64,000 bases of DNA from Pinus tabuliformis (Eukaryota > Streptophyta > Pinopsida > Pinales > Pinaceae). A program made the translations under genes and the position numbers. The stretch spans positions 1,020,060,514 through 1,020,124,513 of the forward strand of contig CM062804.1 in assembly GCA_031772625.1 (NCBI GenBank), in the 5' to 3' direction. Positions 1 to 10,135 of this stretch are shown one piece after another (position 1 is the stretch's first letter; each line of letters opens with the position of its first letter). The notes under the pieces were generated by a model, which was not told where the DNA came from, ran no database searches, and was given only the letters and a program-made list of their open reading frames with translations.

Positions 1-770
1 GAAAAACATAGTGAATTTACAGTTCAACTATGAAAGACAAAGCAAAAATGAAATGTAACCTTAGCCAGCGTAGGGGCCCTCTGTAACTGCTCAGGTTATA
101 TGTAGTTAATCAATACTCCAACAAACGCTTTCAGATATTCATGAAACGCACAGTCTTCATATTAAAAACAGAGAATGAATTCTCAAAATTAAAGAGCAGT
201 AATCTGAACTTAACACATGAGCAAATTCCAACTAGTTCTGGGTCCTTCACACAGGTATTTATAGAGAAATTATACCATTGTTTTATGGAGAAAAATAAGC
301 TACAGCAAAACACGTAGGCAGACAAGTACACATAATTCTCTTCTTTGGTTGCTGGAGACATAAATCTAAGGTGATGGCTGTTGGATTCAGTTTGCACAGA
401 TGGCTGATGAAGTCCATGGCTTCAAGAAGTTGTTTCGAATCCCATCACTATGAAACGTGTACAAAAGAGAGTCATGTTTGCCTTAGGTCTCTATGTTTGA
501 CTTTCCTTTGACCGGAGTCTTCCTTGTCGACTTGGGCTAGATGAATAGAACACGATCCATGCCATGATGTTTTCCAAGCTGCCCAAGTAGTTATTTCCTC
601 CTTCTGACACCTAGAACCTGTAGAAGAATGGAAGTAGCTGCGGAACAGCCGATTAGCTATAGAATAGGTTGTGTTCCGTAGCTAAAAGACAAAAACTTAT
701 TCAAACAGCAAACATGAAAGTATAACATGTAAATCACTAAAATGTTCTCCTTAAGGCAATGTATAATGGT
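1..770. other. no recognisable feature
   Basis: I see no convincing coding region, repeat or RNA gene here. The only open frames are short and resemble no family I know. The base composition is ordinary for plant intergenic DNA. Confidence 0.5.
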
Positions 771-774
771 TATT

Positions 775-816
775 GATTATAAGAATGCATTTCTTCATGG
801 AAAAGCAAAGAAGGAG
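775..816 (+). pseudogene. possible Ty1/copia reverse transcriptase scrap
   Basis: The translation DYKNAFLHGK resembles the conserved copia RT block written D-V-K-N-A-F-L-H-G in most plant elements. It runs into a stop within five codons, and the flanks show nothing else from copia. This could be chance; a protein search of the flanking 500 bases would settle it. Confidence 0.3.
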
Positions 817-859
817 GGATGAGAAAAGTTACTAAGGAAAAGGCAGTTTTGAGACTCAA

Positions 860-2190
860 CAATATGCACGTGTCGCCCAAAACTACAACATTATAGAAGA
901 CTTGGTGCAAGCATCATCGGCTATGTTGGCGCTCGAAGTGTTACAAACATGTCTAGCACAAAGGAAAGCTTTTCTTTCGGCTATTGGTGGTATCGACCCA
1001 CAGGATTCCATGCTTGTAATTTTCGACATGGAAAAGTGTAAACCTCCCCTTTCCCACCAGCTTGCATTTCAGGCACAAATATTTTCAAAAGGTAAAGGTA
1101 TACATAGAAATGTCATCAATGAAGGTGCTTCTACCTGTGTCATGTTGGCTTGCTTTGGGTTCTCCAACCCTATCCTCGCCATCGAATTCCCTTAAATATT
1201 TCGACAGCCACACTTTCATCCCAAAAGGTTACCTAGCCAGCTACCCCATCACCTTGAGTGGGAAGATGGTAATGGTGGATATCAAAGTCATGGATCATAA
1301 ACTCGACTATAATCTGATTTTGGGTCGTAATTGGACTTATGCCATGAATGCCATTGTGTCTTCGGTCTTCCATATCATCCTATTTCCCTTAGATGGAAAG
1401 ATAGTCACAATAGACCAGCTGTCCTTTTGCACCCCAGATTACTCCCCGTTACCTAGTAGCTCTGTACCCTTAGTAGGTGGTGTACCTGACTCTTACGTTA
1501 GTATCGGTAGCGGTCTACTAAAGGGCTCTTCCCTAATGGGTTGTTTCCCTCTTCTGTCGCCCACGGTTCAACATATGGTCTCTATGGTTTCATCCATTCC
1601 TCACAAACCGACCGATCCTTGGATCCTCACAGCCCCTTCATAGATTGACACTTACGGAGAAAAAATGTCAATGTCACCAGCTAAATTGGCCTACCAGGAC
1701 ATTCAATCTGCATCCGTGTCTTCGATCACTTTGGTCACGGCCAACGGTACCACCACCCCTCCCATAACTGCTCCTTATTTCAATCCCCTCAACCAAGTCC
1801 TACCTAAGGACGAAGCTATTAGAGAGATCATGATTTTAAAAGAGCGACCTTCGTAGGACTCGCACCATCGTGTTTCGATATCTGATTCGGACACGATGCC
1901 TCTTCAAATCCTGTCACCCAATGCACCTCAATCATTTCGTCACCTTATACGACTATCCAAACTTTGGACTCGGAGGGAAACATGGGCCATCTTTCAAAGA
2001 CATTGCTCATCAATATTTCAATCAAGACAGGCATTGTGGAAAACAAACAAATTGGAGCCAATCACAATCCTGAGGAAATTGTGAGCTTAACCTACCCTTT
2101 TAAGGATTTATGCGATGTTTTCCTTTAGTCTTATGAGGAAATGCATGGCATAGACCCTTCTATTGTCAAGTATGAGATCAAGAAGGATTG
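860..2190 (+). pseudogene. decayed Ty3/gypsy Gag-protease fragment up to the start of RT
   Basis: This is a remnant of a Ty3/gypsy polyprotein, broken by frameshifts near 1140, 1640 and 1860. The segment from about 900 contains LSAIGGIDP, LAFQAQIFSK and the protease active-site remnant NEGASTCVM, where the catalytic D-T/S-G is altered. Next come LDYNLILGRNW, the usual protease C-terminal block, and GKIVTIDQL. Near 2100-2190 the frame reads DVF-SYEEMHGIDPSIVKYEI, the linker just before reverse transcriptase in this family. RT itself does not follow; the sequence switches abruptly to the hairpin array at 2205. It is therefore either a truncated copy or a non-autonomous derivative. Family assignment is firm; the exact lineage is not determined. 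Confidence 0.75.
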
Positions 2191-2204
2191 AGCATTCTTT
2201 TTAT

Positions 2205-3155
2205 GGTATTTTCTTGCTCGTTAATCCGAAAAATCCTCGAGTCTCCTTCTTTGGGCTCGCTAAATACCACGAAGAAGATCGAGCATTCCTTTTCTGGTAT
2301 TTTTCTTGCTCGTTAATCTGAAAAATTCTCGAGTCTCCTTCTTCAGGCTCATTAAACTACCACGAAGACGAGCGAGCATTCTTTTTATGGTATTTTTCTT
2401 GCTCGTTAATCTGAAAAACCTCGAGTCTTCTTCTTTGGGCTCGTTAAACTACTACAAAGAAAATATGAGCATATTCTTTTATGGGATGTTTTCTCGCTCT
2501 TAAATCGAAAAATCCCCGTGTTTTTCCCCTTCTTCAGGCTCGTTAAATCTACGAAGAAGGAATGAGAAGTTCTTTTACCTCTTTTTCCTTGCTCAATAAA
2601 CTAAAAAAGATACCTTGTGTTTCCTTCATTTGACTTGTTAAAATTTGATGAAGGTATTGAGTTTGTCGTCACGTGACTCATTAAAAATTCACGACGAAAA
2701 ATGAGTTTAGTCTGTCTCCTCATACTCGTAACAAAATGAGGTCAACATTTATTAAACATAAGTTTCTCTTTATCCGGATTCAATAGATTAACTCACGAAA
2801 AAGTAACCGATCCGGGTATACTATTAACCTTTTGTCACACTCGGTTAACAACTATGACAAAGGGACCATGGAGTCGTTCTTTACGATTTTTTTAGACTCT
2901 CTAAATATGAAAAGACCACCGAGTTGTCTATTCTGGACTCATTAAATCATACAAACAAGATATAGAGTTGTTCTTTTTACAATCCTTTCCAGACTCTCAA
3001 AACATGAAAAGATCGACAAGTTTGCCTATTTGGACTCATTAAACTAATCAGATAGGGCATAGAGTCGCTCTTTTCGCGGTCCTTTTCAGACTCTTAAAAT
3101 ATGAAAAGTTCGACGAGTTTACCCGTTTGGACTCACTAAACTAATTAGACGGGGA
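2205..3155 (+). repeat. array of about 20 hairpin units with constant loop and variable stems
   Basis: Units of about 48 bp recur in a 95-bp higher-order period. Each has a loop close to RCTCRTTAAA flanked by short arms complementary to each other but different from unit to unit. Perfect examples are CCTTCTTC/GAAGAAGG (2528-2535/2553-2560), TTCTTTG/CAAAGAA (2431-2437/2455-2461), ATTTTTC/GAAAAAT (2299-2305/2320-2326), CCTTCAT/ATGAAGG (2623-2629/2648-2654), TTTGTCA/TGACAAA (2831-2837/2855-2861), CTTTTC/GAAAAG (3082-3087/3103-3108), CCTAT/ATAGG (3025-3029/3052-3056) and CCCGT/ACGGG (3122-3126/3149-3153). Units are separated by GAG-containing spacers. A few units, near 2885 and 2930, pair poorly. 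It lies where RT should be in the degraded gypsy element. Function unknown. Confidence 0.8.
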
Positions 3156-3159
3156 AAGT

Positions 3160-5280
3160 AGACAATACAATTGATTCAGTATTAAAAAGAGTGGTTTGGC
3201 AGCAATTGTTTCCTTGAACATGGAACTCCCTCAAATAAACCTTCCTTGTGACGGCCTCTCAATATGAATCCTACCATCCTATGAGTTTAGCGTAAATACC
3301 CTGATGTTCTTGCATCTTTGTATCCTAACACTCTTTGGTGTTCATGAGTCTAGTGCTGCATGGTTAAAACCATTGTCGTGCCTTCTATTGTTCAAGGGTT
3401 AACCTTTTGTTTCCTCCATCAATTCATCAAGCATATCCTTTCATCATGCCCTCCGTTGTTTAGACCCAATTCTCAAAGATTCCTCAAAAAACAAATCATT
3501 CTTGTCCCGTTTTGTGTCGGTTGATGTAGGACACATTATTACCTACCTTTCGACAGGTATCTTCCTATCGACTTCAACACTCTATCTAGGAGGACAACCC
3601 AGAAACACATTCAGTGCCTTGGTACTTGCAGACATTAGTGGCAGGTCACCTTGTGTTTGATCAAGAGTTCTCATTATTGGCTCCTAATTAAGCGATTCTA
3701 CGAGTGTTCAATGACAAAAACATCTTTCACACTCGTTAGATTGTATTGTGCATCTTGGAGACCATCACCATTATTGGTGGCCTTCCTCACGTCTGTTAAC
3801 GGTCTCCATTATTGAATGGTAATCAGATGATTTCGTGCATGTTCGACATCAACGCATATATTCACATGTATCGATCTATGCTGTTCGGTGAAGCGAAAAT
3901 CAAGACCTTGGGTAGAGGCTTGCATCAATCAGCCTTGCTTCCTCTCCCAAGTTGCATATATTGTTTTTTGGAGACAGCTCATCAGAATGATCCTATTATG
4001 ACACTGAATCCGCATTGTGCTTATTGGCGGCCAACATCGTTAGATCTCTTTTATGAGAAAATCACTCTGACATAGCTATTTAGCATGGGAATGCCCGACT
4101 CAGGACATGATTTTAGCAGTTTTATATATATGTGTTGTATCAGGTTTCCCGTACCACTTGAAGCTCCGATCCTCTCTCTCTTTTTGTCGAAGAAGGAAAA
4201 TTACAGTTAAGTAAAGTATTTCGGCCATCATCACAGCCTCTAATCTCACACTTTATGGGGCATCTGTTATACAGCAAAACGACCCCCTCATTAGCTCAGA
4301 GGGGAAAGACATGATAGTTGAAGCAAAGACCAAGATCACATGCCTTGTTTCCACACTAACGTTGGCTATACACTGACAACCTTCTTTATAAAGTTGCTTT
4401 GTAAACCTAAGGGTGCGTTAGTGGATCCTAATGAAGTTCTAAAGGTCAAAGGAGCAAATTGACTCATGAATATCTAGATATTTGCTCCTAAATCTACTCA
4501 AGAAAAGCAAGGAAACATCTCAAATTCGACCTATTTGGGGGATTTCTAATCCTAATGAAGGAGGCAAATGGGAAAGAGCTGAAAAGCATGGCAACTTCAT
4601 TGCTTTTACCTTAAGGAACTCATGGAAGAACTTGGAAACCCTAACTCAATTGCTACATAAGAAAAGTTAGGGCTATGGTGATAGAGGTCAGATCATTTGA
4701 AAGGATAGCTTACTTGATTGTTGAGCATAGTCTCAAATCTAAGCATAAGAAGTTGGTAAGAAGGGAGAGAGAGAGAGAAGTTGGAGGGGTAAGGGAAGGC
4801 TGATGCAATAGATGGTTGTAATCACTCTTTCGACATTAATATAGAACTGTAGTTGTACTGTTTACTCCGTGGTGTTGGTACTATCATTCATTTATTTGTT
4901 TGTCCAACACGTTTTAGCATGAGTAGCTTAGTTATGTGTAACTAGATGTCTTTTATGTATTCTTGTATTAGTTATCAAGGTTGTATGTTGTGATTATGCT
5001 TGTCTCTTCTATGTGCAAGACTTGATGTGGAGCCGGCTCAGGGGACTTCCACCTAGTTGCGTTGTGCTCTCCAGCAAATCTACACGGAGGCTTGAGGTAA
5101 TCCATCTGTTTGCTTTGATAGTTAGTAAATGTTTATGGACATGCATGTAACTTTGTGACAGCTGCAGATAATCTTACAGTCTGCCAGGGGTCCTGGAAGA
5201 CCCTTGAGGGTATCTCCATTCTTCATACACCATGCATTTTATCCTATAGCAGTCCAAAAAGTCTACTAAAAACAACTTCA
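3160..5280. other. unassigned, probably the rest of an old retroelement
   Basis: There is no long open frame and no domain I recognise. Short open frames at 3812-4075 and 4482-4670 resemble nothing I know. A purine-rich GAGA stretch lies near 4765. Position suggests the 3' part and possibly an LTR of the element starting at 860, but I could not find a matching second LTR. Confidence 0.4.
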
Positions 5281-5289
5281 TTCCAAAAA

Positions 5290-6096
5290 GACAATAAAAA
5301 TAATTTAAAATATATAAAATAATTTCATTTACTTTTTAAATAGATACATGTGGGCCGAAAAAAAGTCTTTCTGCCATATATAACGCAAATATATATAATA
5401 TTATAAATAAAAAAATCATAAAATAAAGTGGTTCATTTTAAGTGGCATTTATTTTTTTATATATAAGAAGTTAAGATATTTTATTATTATAATTTTGAGA
5501 TTGCGATTGAATGGCTAGGTGTGATGGTGATTTGGTTTTTTAAATTTTTAATGTTGTTTAATTATTATATGTTTTAAAGTTTTGACAAAGAATTTAGTAA
5601 AATAATTTTAGTTTAATTTTAGTTTTAAACTATAGCCTTTTTTCTAGGAGATTGATAATAAATTTTTTGGCAAAATCGTAATTTTTTTGTTATTTAAAAA
5701 TATTTTTCAATAGATAAATAGATTCAACGCCTCACCTAAATTTTTTTATTTCAACCAATCATGATTAAATTTTAAATAAAATTTACTGAAACATTATAAT
5801 TAATAATAAAACAATAATGACATTAAATATAAAGAAATGTCATTACAAATATTATATTTAAAAGATATATATATATATATTAAAAAATTAAAAATATAAA
5901 TAAATTTAAAAATAAAAATATATATCCATTTAAAAATATTTTCAAATTTATATTAAATTTTTAAAATGTAATCACAAATATTACATTTCAAAAATTTTAT
6001 ACTAAGAATTTTAAAATATAAATAAATTTAAAATTATATTAATTTTTAAAATGTGGACACATTCAAATTTTTAATACTAAACAAATTAAAATTATA

Positions 6097-6128
<32 letters not shown>

Positions 6129-6880
6129 TAAATAAATTTAAAATTTATATATATATCTATATATATATTAAATAAATTTAAAATTATATTAATGTTTTAG
6201 AAATGTTGTCACAAATATTACATTTTAAAAAATTATACTAAAAAATTTAAAATATATATCTATTATAAAATAAATTTTAAAATTATATTGATCATTAATT
6301 AAAATATTTTTTTTTTTGAATTGATATACGTGGATGGTAAAAAAAATTAAATATTTACACATTTTCAGGCCTTTCTTGCATATCTAATGCGGAAATACAT
6401 ATAATATTATAAAAAAAAAAAAAAAGTTAACCACAAATTCGTATATTTTACGTGAAACTTAATTTTAATTTTTTATATATAAGTTAAGATTTTTTACTAT
6501 CATAGTTTTGAGGTTGTGGTCCAAAGTAGCATGCACTAGTTTGGTTTTAATAGGCAAACATATTGGATTTTAAATAGGAGAATTTAAATTTTTTGATGTT
6601 GTTTAATTATTATATGTTTTAAAGTTTTTATAAGTAATTTTTGTTTAATAATGATTTTTTTGTTATTTAAAATATTTTTTATAATTTAAATTTATGATTT
6701 TAACGATATGTTTATAAAAGTTTTGAAACATATAACACTTAAATTATAGCGTTTTTTTCTAGAAATTTGATAATAAATTTTTTGGCAAAATCATTTTTTT
6801 ATGTTATTTAAATGTGTTTTTCAATATATAAATAGATTCAACACCTCACTTCAAATTTTTTATTTATTTATTGAGAAATC
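5290..6880 (+). repeat. AT-rich dispersed repeat, two direct copies
   Basis: A very AT-rich sequence contains two diverged direct copies of one unit, at about 5330-5610 and 6330-6650. Both share the order: TGCATATCTAATGCGGAAAT-like block, a run of A, GTTAAGAT..TTTTGAGGTTG, then TTAATTATTATATGTTTTAAAG. A third copy lies at 27160-27490, and related fragments at 22210-22400, 26960-27619 and 35409-35554. No coding potential or clear termini were seen. It is the oldest layer here, because the Penelope-like element and the minus-strand L1 both interrupt it. Confidence 0.65.
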
Positions 6881-6922
6881 ATGTTGTGATTTGTTGAATT
6901 GAGGCTTCTGTGATCCATATCT

Positions 6923-7282
6923 AGTTTACAAGAGATTTTTCGGCGTAAATCACATGATATATCATTTGTCGATGCGTTTTGAACCAACCAGTGTGGTTCA
7001 GCATCACGACAAGTTGAAAAATCAGATCCAGCTTTGCATGTTAAATAGTTTGAGCAGAGCCTCCAACGACTAACCTGACTAACGGCTAAATTTGACTAAG
7101 GACCAAGGTCAAAAAATAATTTAATAAATTAAATGGAAGTTGGTTATATTAAGTCACCTAACTTTAAATATATATATAAATTATATGTATATATATAAAG
7201 TAATTTAAATTAGTTGTTAAGTTGATAGTTAGTTAAAAAGGGAATAACTATTTAATAAATATATCTATATATATATTAGAAT
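6923..7282 (-). repeat. Penelope-like terminal block (pLTR-like), left copy
   Basis: This block is the inverted partner of 21848-22200, with about 90 percent identity by eye over some 350 bp, from the TTTTTCGGYGTAAATCACAT word to AATAACTATTTAATAAATA. Seen on the minus strand it holds a hammerhead-like motif. With the GIY-YIG endonuclease next to the right copy, the pair is best read as terminal repeats of one Penelope-like element. The LTR retrotransposon at 7650 inserted between them. Confidence 0.7.
6966..7012 (-). ncRNA. decayed hammerhead-like motif in Penelope-like terminal block
   Basis: On the minus strand the order is stem I TTGTC, a core GTGATGC (the consensus is CTGANGA), stem II GAACCA/TGGTTC, AAAAC in place of GAAAC, then CATC and GACAA closing stem I. 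Geometry matches the copy at 22109-22155, but three core positions have changed, so this copy should be inactive. Confidence 0.5.
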
Positions 7283-7419
7283 GAGAAAATAATATTAAAT
7301 TAATTGAATATCTAATTGCTATAAAAAAATAAATTAATTATATAATTAAAAATTTTAAATTTTCCAAATTTAAATTAATTGTATATATGAATATACCAAA
7401 AAGATTAAACTGCCTTATA

Positions 7420-7482
<63 letters not shown>

Positions 7483-7643
7483 TTAATTAAGATAATAGTT
7501 AGTTATAAAAGGTACTCATAGTATAAACATATTAAAATAAGCCAAGGGGAAGAATAAAAATATTTTAAATAATCAGAAAAACTAATTACATTAACTTAAT
7601 ATTATAATTATCTAACAGATCACCAAAAAAAAAAATGAGGGGA
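7283..7643. other. AT-rich interior of split Penelope-like element, TA microsatellite
   Basis: No coding sequence is present. A run of about 25 TA dinucleotides occupies roughly 7424-7474. The segment ends in a run of A and GAGGGGAGG directly before the LTR retrotransposon. It belongs to the Penelope-like element on the far side of the 21480 junction. Confidence 0.5.
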
Positions 7644-7649
7644 GGGGGG
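7644..7649. other. target site duplication of the LTR retrotransposon, left
   Basis: Six G residues precede the 5' LTR. Six G residues also follow the 3' LTR at 21466-21471. A 5-bp duplication GGGGG within this run is the usual size for Ty3/gypsy insertion. The homopolymer makes the exact boundary ambiguous by one base. Confidence 0.65.
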
Positions 7650-8123
7650 TGATGAGCCCCAATTTTGGTACAATTTGGGCTCATTTTTGGCCTATTTTGC
7701 TTGCTCAAACCATTCATTTTTATTGTTTATGCATACACTTCTTAGTTTATTCATGTTGTTTGTAGGAGAGAGGATAGGCACTTTATCCACGTAGCTAATG
7801 CATTGTGATTCCAGGTTTTGGCATTAAAAGGGAGCAAAAGACAACGAAAAGGTGGCAAGGAGACAACGAGTTGGCATTGCTGACGTAAGGAGAGGTTGTC
7901 CACGGTCTTGGGGGACATTCCTCGTGATCCTCACCAAGAACTCCGAGCCCCACTCCATCCTCCCTCCGAGCTTAATACACAGCCAGCTGTTCTACAGGAA
8001 CAGCAGTTCAAAACTGCTCTACAGGAAACAACATTTATGATCATCCTACAGGATCAGCAGTTAAACTATAGATTGAACAGCCGAGCTCCTAGAATCATGG
8101 ATACTTGTTGGAGCATCGTTTTG

Positions 8124-8253
8124 TATAAGTATAGAAGCCTTAGCCTTGGTTAGGTTGTTGAAACTCTCGTGTTGCTATTGTCATTTTGGAGCACAGCTCA
8201 AGTTTCGTTCTCTTTTGTAAGCCAATTTGGCATGTTATCAGATTATGAATAAA
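8124..8253 (+). promoter_or_regulatory. LTR TATA-like box and poly(A) signal
   Basis: TATAAGT at 8124-8130 is followed by AATAAA at 8248-8253, about 120 bases downstream. This is a plausible U3 TATA box and R-region polyadenylation signal. The 3' LTR repeats both. No transcript data are available, so the R limits are not defined. Confidence 0.45.
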
Positions 8254-8293
8254 GAAGGCCACTTTTGAGTTAGTTCTGAGTTTTCTCAAGGAG

Positions 8294-8332
8294 CTATAGC
8301 TCTCAGGTTAGGGCCCAACCTGAGAGCCATAG
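8294..8332 (+). other. strong LTR hairpin near the poly(A) signal
   Basis: GCTCTCAGGTT (8299-8309) pairs perfectly with AACCTGAGAGC (8317-8327) around a 7-base AGGGCCC loop, and CTAT/ATAG extends the stem. The 3' LTR has the same hairpin at 19985-20013. Its place about 45 bases after AATAAA suggests an RNA structure at the R/U5 end, by inference only. Confidence 0.7.
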
Positions 8333-9785
8333 ACCTCCTCAGTGTTGTAATGCATTTACCATTAGTTCCAGCACTTGAGTTTGTTTAGTTTCCTATGCAA
8401 TTCGGATTTCCAGCTTGTTAGTTTAATTGTTTTCATTAACATAGATAGGACTGGTATGATGCTTTGCTTTCAGTATTCAAGTTTGATAGGTTGGTAGAAT
8501 AAATCTCTTGGAGCTCCAACAAAAAGGCTGTTAGGACTCACTGCCATCTTTCTTGAAGATTGGGGCGCAGCCCATAGCTAGCCACCAAAAACACGCATTC
8601 CTTCACTTGATGATTGCTGCAATACAGTCACTGTTACGTTAGATGCTTCCTTGTCATCCACTCATGCACTGCACTCCTTTACCACAGCTTCATGCACACT
8701 CTCTTTCGCGTTTTTGATTGTTGATCATTGGATTATGAGCACAGGTAGTTAGGTTGATGCACTTTCGGTTTGATAACAGTCATAAGCATTTGATACATTT
8801 ACACTTCTCCTTCTCGGCCCATTACCTTCTCCTCCACCTTGATCACACATGCACACACATCTTCTCGACCTTCACTCCGCTCTGCTATCTCTCCAAAGAC
8901 TTTCACTCCTCGCATAGCTCCATTCTCTAGCCCTCGTTGTTGACCTAGTCCTCCATCTTCCAACCTACTCCCTACATTCACTCCCTATCCCATTCCTTCA
9001 CTTCTACATCCATCACCAGCCTCATCCCCACCTTGCATATCTCCCCCTACCATTCCATTACTCCTCCATCACTCCAACCACTCACGGTAGGTCATCCTGT
9101 AGCCATTTGTAGACATCCTGTAGAAAACAGAGTATCCTGTAGGATCCTCCACAGCCATCCTGTAGGAGGCCACTCTCTCGGTTGCTGAGCATCTGAATGC
9201 GAGGAACCTCTGTGGATGGATGCTAAGGATCCTTAGGGACCTCCCCTAGCCTTCCCAACCTGTCCCACGCTTTCCTTCCTTCTCCATCCCATCTGCACAA
9301 CCAAACCCTATTTAGCACACAATCACAAGCATTCCACACATTTAAAGGGAAAATACAAAAACATGTCTTTTATGATGCAAACAGCTTAGATCCATGCATT
9401 TCCACTTATTAGAGGTAACAGCAGCATTGGTAGAAGTTTCCTTCACATTCCTTGCAGTATAGAGGTTAGACTAGTTAAATTAGGGTTTCCTAGGTTTACA
9501 TGCTTTGATTTGCTTTCAGATCATTTTCGCCAAGTAGAGTAGTTTTCTCTGAGTTAGCTTTCGTCCATCATTGATAAAGCTTCTTCTGTGAGCCTATAGA
9601 AGTTGGCTTGAGCCCTAGCGGACTTGTGCCAGCTGACCAAGTGACAGCTGCGACAAGAGCTAGTACTTGTGCATACAGCACCGTCGCTTCCAAGTTTGTA
9701 CGAACTACCGGGTTGATAAAATGAGAGACAGGAAGCCCCAGGAGTTGTAGCATTATTGCTACAATACTGGAGCTCACCATCTTTT

Positions 9786-9804
9786 TGGCGCCGTTGCCGG
9801 GGAA
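9786..9804 (+). other. primer binding site, tRNA-Asp
   Basis: TGGCGCCGTTGCCGGGGAA lies 6 bases after the 5' LTR. It is complementary to the 3' end of plant tRNA-Asp, including the CCA tail. Athila and Tat elements use this primer. Confidence 0.9.
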
Positions 9805-9893
9805 GCGTCAGAGTATTAGTAATTGTTGCTTTTCTTCTACTTTCGTACTCTTACTTCTGCTTAGTAGTTTATTTCATTTCCATTCTGCAAAAG

Positions 9894-10009
9894 TAGCTTA
9901 GTATTTCCTGCTTTCATAGCTTAGCATTTCCTGCTTTCATAGCTTAGCATTTCCTGCTTTCATAGCTTAACATTTCCTGCTTTCATAGCTTAGCATTTCC
10001 TGCTTTCAT
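9894..10009 (+). repeat. 23-bp tandem repeat in the retrotransposon leader
   Basis: Five near-identical copies of TAGCTTAGCATTTCCTGCTTTCA lie head to tail between the primer site and gag. Differences are single bases. It may be a packaging or dimerisation region, but nothing in the sequence proves this. Confidence 0.85.
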
Positions 10010-10135
10010 AGATTAGACTTTCGATTCTGCAAGTGTAGATTAGAATTTCAATTTTGCAATCAATCTGTTTCATTTTTGCAGGTGCACAGAGAAAAACAAA
10101 AGCAATAAAAAAAAAAGAGAATTCTTTTCCATTTC

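Larger units (their letters stand above)
7650..9779 (+). repeat. 5' LTR
   Basis: It is nearly identical to 19336-21465 and of the same 2130-bp length. It opens TGATGAGC and closes CTCACCA, giving TG..CA ends. It carries three CTACAGGA octamers (7992, 8019, 8046) and four in the reverse orientation (9095, 9116, 9135, 9158). Promoter and poly(A)-like signals fall near 8124-8253. A 7-bp hairpin TTGTAGC/GCTACAA (9745-9764) lies next to the terminal CA. Pyrimidine-rich DNA fills about 8800-9070. Confidence 0.95.

Noticed and set aside
131..397. 88-codon minus-strand frame
   Set aside because: No similarity to any family I know and unremarkable composition.
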